From positions 1 to 9,232 of the forward strand of contig JAUIFT010000052.1 of the NCBI GenBank assembly GCA_030430345.1: a DNA stretch of 9,232 nt. The letters are read 5' to 3'. Of this stretch, positions 6,554 through 9,232 are shown in pieces. The number at the start of each line of letters is the position of its first letter. Position 1 is the first letter of the stretch. The translations under genes and the position numbers were made by a program. Under the pieces are notes generated by a model. It had not been told where the DNA came from, ran no database searches, and saw only the letters and a list, made by a program, of their open reading frames with translations. Source of the stretch: Calditrichia bacterium (GTDB lineage: Bacteria > Calditrichota > Calditrichia > RBG-13-44-9 > J042).

Positions 6554-8725
6554 CTATAATTTTATTTTCAAACCCCCATTTATCACGAACCCATCAATTG
6601 GCGCATAAATGTCTTTGAAGACCGGATTACTTCTTGGTCCGCTATAGATTTGTCCAAATTTTGTTTGCCGGGTATCAAGAAAGTTTTCGAAGTTTAGAAA
6701 GAGTGAAAACCCTTCCCAAATTTTCTCCGTCATCAAACCAAGGATCCAGTATTTCTTGCCGGTGCTGCCATCATTGAGCTTTTGTGGGCTAAAATAATAG
6801 GCTTCAAGTCCAATCCGCAATTCGTCGTGAACTTCATAAATTAACACATTGTTCAACCGATGTTTGGCAACCAGCGGAAGAGATGTAGAATTTTCATTAT
6901 AATGCTGTTGAACATTGGCATAAGTATACCCAACAAACAACTTATAATGGTCATAAGTTAACTTTATATTAGTTTCAATTCCCCGGGTATCAATACTTCC
7001 TTGCGACTGTTGAAACTGATACTGCCCATTGGAAATTGGGGTAAGCAAAATTGGTTCGCTGATACGGGTATAAAAAAGCAGGGAGTTAATGTTAAATGTC
7101 ATCTTTTTTGAAAGCAAAGTGCGATAGTTGATATCAAAATTACTGCCGATCGACTCTTCAGCTTCTGTTTTCTCATCGTCAACAGGCAGCACATTCCTGA
7201 ATTGTAATCGCTCAGCATCTTCAGTGAAAACGGTTGGGGTTTTGTATCCCAGCCCACCGCTTAATCTCATTGTCAGATTTGGATCAGGCTTCAGCAAAAG
7301 CGAGAGCCTCGGGAGAAGAAAGCTGCCATATTCGTTCTGATGATCAAAACGCAGTCCGGTTTCAATACTCACTTTTTGAGAAGTGTTCCAGGTATTCTGG
7401 GCAAAAACACCAACAGTAGTATGATTATAGTCTACGACTTCGCTGTTATTAAACTGATCCTGGGTAAAACGGTCCGTCCATAAATTTAATCCCACTATCC
7501 ATTCAATATCCTCCCTGCTTTCGCTAAAGTTTGCTTCACTGAAAGAAGAGACCTGCTGGCCGGCGAATTTATAATCAGGAATTTCAACACTTCTGTCATA
7601 GAAACTGACACTATTCTTGAAGGAAAACTTTGAGTTTTTTGTTGCCAGATGATCAAACCCAAGCTGTGTACTAAATCGGGTGGTTTCGTTCTTTTCAAAA
7701 TAAGAATGCGAACTATCCGCAATACCTTTGATGTATTGCAGATCTCCGCCGGTTCTATCCTCAATAGTGCTATTAAAACCAAGATTAAGCGTTGTTTTTT
7801 CGTTTAAGTAAAAAAACAATTTCGGGTTGAAAGTATATCGCTTGAATTCGGGAATGGCGGTTAAACCGATATCAGCCGGGTCGTAAGGCGAACCCGAGTT
7901 GTATGACATGAAAATGGTCGTTCCCATCTTTTGCGCTTTTTGGGAGAAGAAACTACTGGCATCCAATCCTGAGGCAGAGGTCCCATTAAAGAGGAAACTC
8001 AACTGTGGTGTCCCCTCCGGTGCTTTGGAAACCAGATTGACCAACCCGGCAATTGCACCTCCCCCATGCAACGTCGATGAAGCGCCTTTGATAACTTCTA
8101 CCTGCTTTAAATCGAGCGGTACGATCTGCAACAAGCTTAATCCACCGGAGAAACCGGCGTAGAGCGGCAGTCCATCTTTTAGTATCTGAGTATATTTTCC
8201 ATCAAGCCCTTGAATGCGAATACTGGAATTATAGGAAGTCGCGGATGTTTGCTGGGTTTGTATGCCGGTGCTTTCGTTCAATAACATCCGAATATCACCG
8301 GGTTTCATATTTCCCTTCTCATCCAATTCTTCACCGGATATAACTTCAACCCTGCTGGGGATATCGGCAATGGTTCGGCTGGATCTTGTTGCCGCAACGG
8401 TGACTTCTTCCACTGTTTCGTGATCATGATGAAGCAAAACCGCCAAAGGCTCATTCTGTTTCAATGGGAAATTAAAATCCCGGGATATTTCCTGGTAGCC
8501 AACGTAACTAAAAATGATCGTCTGCTTTCCGTCTGGAATATTGGTGAGAATCACAAAGCCATTCTGGTCTGTGCTCGCCCCAATAGTAGTATCTGCTAAA
8601 ATTACAAAAGCACCAACAAGCGGTTGCCCACTCTCAGCATCTTTAATGTTTGCCTGAAATGTATTCTGGCTCCTGGCCGTTGAAAAGCATAGCAATGCCA
8701 ATAACGGCAGAATCAATTTTTTCAT
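6554..8725 (-). CDS. TonB-dependent outer-membrane receptor with carboxypeptidase-regulatory-like domain
   Basis: This 723-residue protein imports a scarce ligand across the outer membrane using TonB energy. A signal peptide covers about residues 1-19 (cleavage near ARS-QN). Residues ~21-98 are a CarboxypepD_reg-like domain (SGQPLVGAFVILADTTIGAS, FSYVGYQE). A short HHDHE cluster (99-103) leads into EEVTVAATRSS, the probable TonB box. The plug runs from ~118 to ~235, with IRIQGLDGKYTQILKDGLP and LKQVEVIKGASSTLHGGGAI. The remainder forms the 22-strand barrel, ending in FVINGGLKIKL. AGGGA eight bases before ATG supports the start. The DUF6660-like gene lies 83 bp upstream and probably shares the transcript. 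In Bacteroidota this pairing, and barrels with the FENFLDTRQ...NGGLKIKL end, often occur in heavy-metal contexts. Together with the His cluster this hints at a metal or metal complex, but the substrate is inferred. A siderophore or cobalamin cannot be excluded. Confidence 0.93.
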   Translation of the reverse strand: MKKLILPLLALLCFSTARSQNTFQANIKDAESGQPLVGAFVILADTTIGASTDQNGFVILTNIPDGKQTIIFSYVGYQEISRDFNFPLKQNEPLAVLLHHDHETVEEVTVAATRSSRTIADIPSRVEVISGEELDEKGNMKPGDIRMLLNESTGIQTQQTSATSYNSSIRIQGLDGKYTQILKDGLPLYAGFSGGLSLLQIVPLDLKQVEVIKGASSTLHGGGAIAGLVNLVSKAPEGTPQLSFLFNGTSASGLDASSFFSQKAQKMGTTIFMSYNSGSPYDPADIGLTAIPEFKRYTFNPKLFFYLNEKTTLNLGFNSTIEDRTGGDLQYIKGIADSSHSYFEKNETTRFSTQLGFDHLATKNSKFSFKNSVSFYDRSVEIPDYKFAGQQVSSFSEANFSESREDIEWIVGLNLWTDRFTQDQFNNSEVVDYNHTTVGVFAQNTWNTSQKVSIETGLRFDHQNEYGSFLLPRLSLLLKPDPNLTMRLSGGLGYKTPTVFTEDAERLQFRNVLPVDDEKTEAEESIGSNFDINYRTLLSKKMTFNINSLLFYTRISEPILLTPISNGQYQFQQSQGSIDTRGIETNIKLTYDHYKLFVGYTYANVQQHYNENSTSLPLVAKHRLNNVLIYEVHDELRIGLEAYYFSPQKLNDGSTGKKYWILGLMTEKIWEGFSLFLNFENFLDTRQTKFGQIYSGPRSNPVFKDIYAPIDGFVINGGLKIKL

Positions 8726-8739
8726 TTTGATTATCCCTG

Positions 8740-8821
8740 TTTAAGTTGTTGTAAAGGATTAAAATGATGCACGCAGGTTTAAATTTGCGTATCAATCATC
8801 AAACACTGTCAACAACTTAAA
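8740..8821. repeat. Nested inverted repeat between the DUF6660-like gene and the receptor gene
   Basis: The outer arms TTTAAGTTGTTG (8740-8751) and CAACAACTTAAA (8810-8821) are a perfect 12-bp inverted pair. Inside them ACGCA (8771-8775) and TGCGT (8786-8790) pair around the same centre (8780.5), which is also the centre of TTTAAA (8778-8783). ATGAT (8764-8768) and ATCAT (8795-8799) pair one base off centre. One outer arm overlaps the last four codons of the upstream gene. The other ends one base before the receptor's AGGGA Shine-Dalgarno. No T-run follows, so it is not an ordinary terminator. It could be a leader RNA structure controlling receptor translation, a processing hairpin, or a DNA dyad bound by a regulator. 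Confidence 0.65.
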
Positions 8822-9138
8822 TTGGGCGGATGCCATATTTGCGCAATGTAGTTATTTGTTAAGTGGGAGATGTTTAATTGAGGAAATAACTCTATTGTTA
8901 AAAGAGTTTTTGGTGGGGTAAAATTCAAAGCGACAAAACCTGCACAGGTGCCACAGGCCATAAATTGAGAGCAATTGGCGCAATCATCATCTTCATGCGA
9001 TTCTTCCGGGTGTTCGGCGCCACTTACTTCCACTTCATCATAACAGGTCAAATCGGAACAACATGGTATCGATGACAGGATCATGATATAAACCGATAAG
9101 GCTACGCAGATCAGCTTGACAATTAAGTAATCATTCAT
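8809..9138 (-). CDS. DUF6660-like small Cys/His-rich exported protein
   Basis: This 109-residue protein has one N-terminal hydrophobic segment (about residues 5-24, LIVKLICVALSVYIMILSSI) that is either a signal peptide or an anchor. Cys26 and Cys27 follow, then an acidic and His-containing stretch (AEHPEESHEDDD, 41-52) and two CxxC pairs (53-56 and 62-65). The end reads NNYIAQIWHPPNLSC. This is the layout I associate with the DUF6660 family of Bacteroidota: hydrophobic start, IPC, acidic/His spacer, dense Cys cluster, final IWxPP. Those proteins are usually encoded just before a TonB-dependent receptor, as here. The four CxxC cysteines and three nearby His suggest metal or redox sensing outside the cytoplasm, but no activity is established. 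The family name is from memory of the pattern. No clear Shine-Dalgarno precedes ATG 9138, and the gene before it ends only 16 bases upstream, so translation may be coupled. Confidence 0.82.
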   Translation of the reverse strand: MNDYLIVKLICVALSVYIMILSSIPCCSDLTCYDEVEVSGAEHPEESHEDDDCANCSQFMACGTCAGFVALNFTPPKTLLTIELFPQLNISHLTNNYIAQIWHPPNLSC

Positions 9139-9154
9139 AAATAATCGACACTTT

Positions 9155-9232
9155 TTATTCTTTGAAATTAATCGTAAATTCCTTACCGATACGAATCAGG
9201 ATGTTATCAAGGGCTTCTCTGAAAGTTTCCCA
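9155..9232 (-). CDS. C-terminal end of an unrecognised protein (partial)
   Basis: From the right edge, an open minus-strand frame reads WETFREALDNILIRIGKEFT then INFKE and stops at TAA (9157-9155). The mix of residues (an amphipathic helix then a strand) is protein-like. The stop lies 16 bases before the DUF6660-like start, which is operon-like spacing. With only 25 residues the family cannot be named. It is probably the first visible member of the operon leading into the receptor gene. Confidence 0.55.
   Translation of the reverse strand, partial: WETFREALDNILIRIGKEFTINFKE

Noticed and set aside
8740..8821. Intrinsic terminator between the DUF6660-like gene and the receptor
   Set aside because: The outer arms are 58 bases apart, are not GC-rich, and are followed by ACAGGG rather than a T-run.
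8740..8821. Insertion-sequence scar or terminal inverted repeats
   Set aside because: There is no transposase, no flanking target duplication, and the element overlaps the last codons of an intact gene.

Overview
The window most likely comes from a Gram-negative member of the Bacteroidota or a related FCB-group lineage such as Calditrichota, Ignavibacteriota or KSB1. The grounds are a TonB-dependent receptor with a carboxypeptidase-regulatory-like N-terminal domain, a DUF6660-type small protein, two lipoproteins with a Cys followed by Ser/Asp/Glu residues, and a decayed F5/8-type C domain of the kind found at the ends of many Bacteroidota glycoside hydrolases. One gene has a near-consensus sigma70-type promoter and a strong Shine-Dalgarno sequence, which is not typical of classical Bacteroidota. 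I therefore keep the assignment at the FCB level.

Positions 1-1587 are read on the plus strand. They hold the 3' end of a sugar ABC transporter ATPase (RbsA/XylG/MglA type), a 20-bp palindrome, the partner permease (RbsC/XylH type), and directly after the permease stop the remains of a gene. Only the last ~115 codons of that gene survive. They encode a galactose-binding F5/8-type C domain broken by two compensating frameshifts and an in-frame TGA. No ordinary ORF call would recognise it, because its message is split between frames.

Positions 1619-9232 are all on the minus strand and converge on the plus-strand block. In transcription order they are: the last 25 codons of an unrecognised gene at the right edge; a Cys/His-rich small secreted or anchored protein (DUF6660-like); a TonB-dependent outer-membrane receptor; a zinc-dependent class I mannose-6-phosphate isomerase (manA); a large lipoprotein combining a sorbosone-dehydrogenase-like propeller, HEAT-like helices and a C-terminal cytochrome c; and an unrecognised Trp-rich lipoprotein with its own clear promoter.

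Functionally, the right end looks like a small metal- or cofactor-uptake module (DUF6660 plus receptor). An unusual nested inverted repeat fills the gap between those two genes and ends one base before the receptor's Shine-Dalgarno. The middle genes are periplasmic electron-transfer oxidation and sugar-phosphate metabolism and appear to be separate transcription units. The left end is sugar uptake next to a glycosidase-type relic, suggesting a carbohydrate-use locus that has lost a component. No tRNA, rRNA, CRISPR array, transposase or phage gene was seen.
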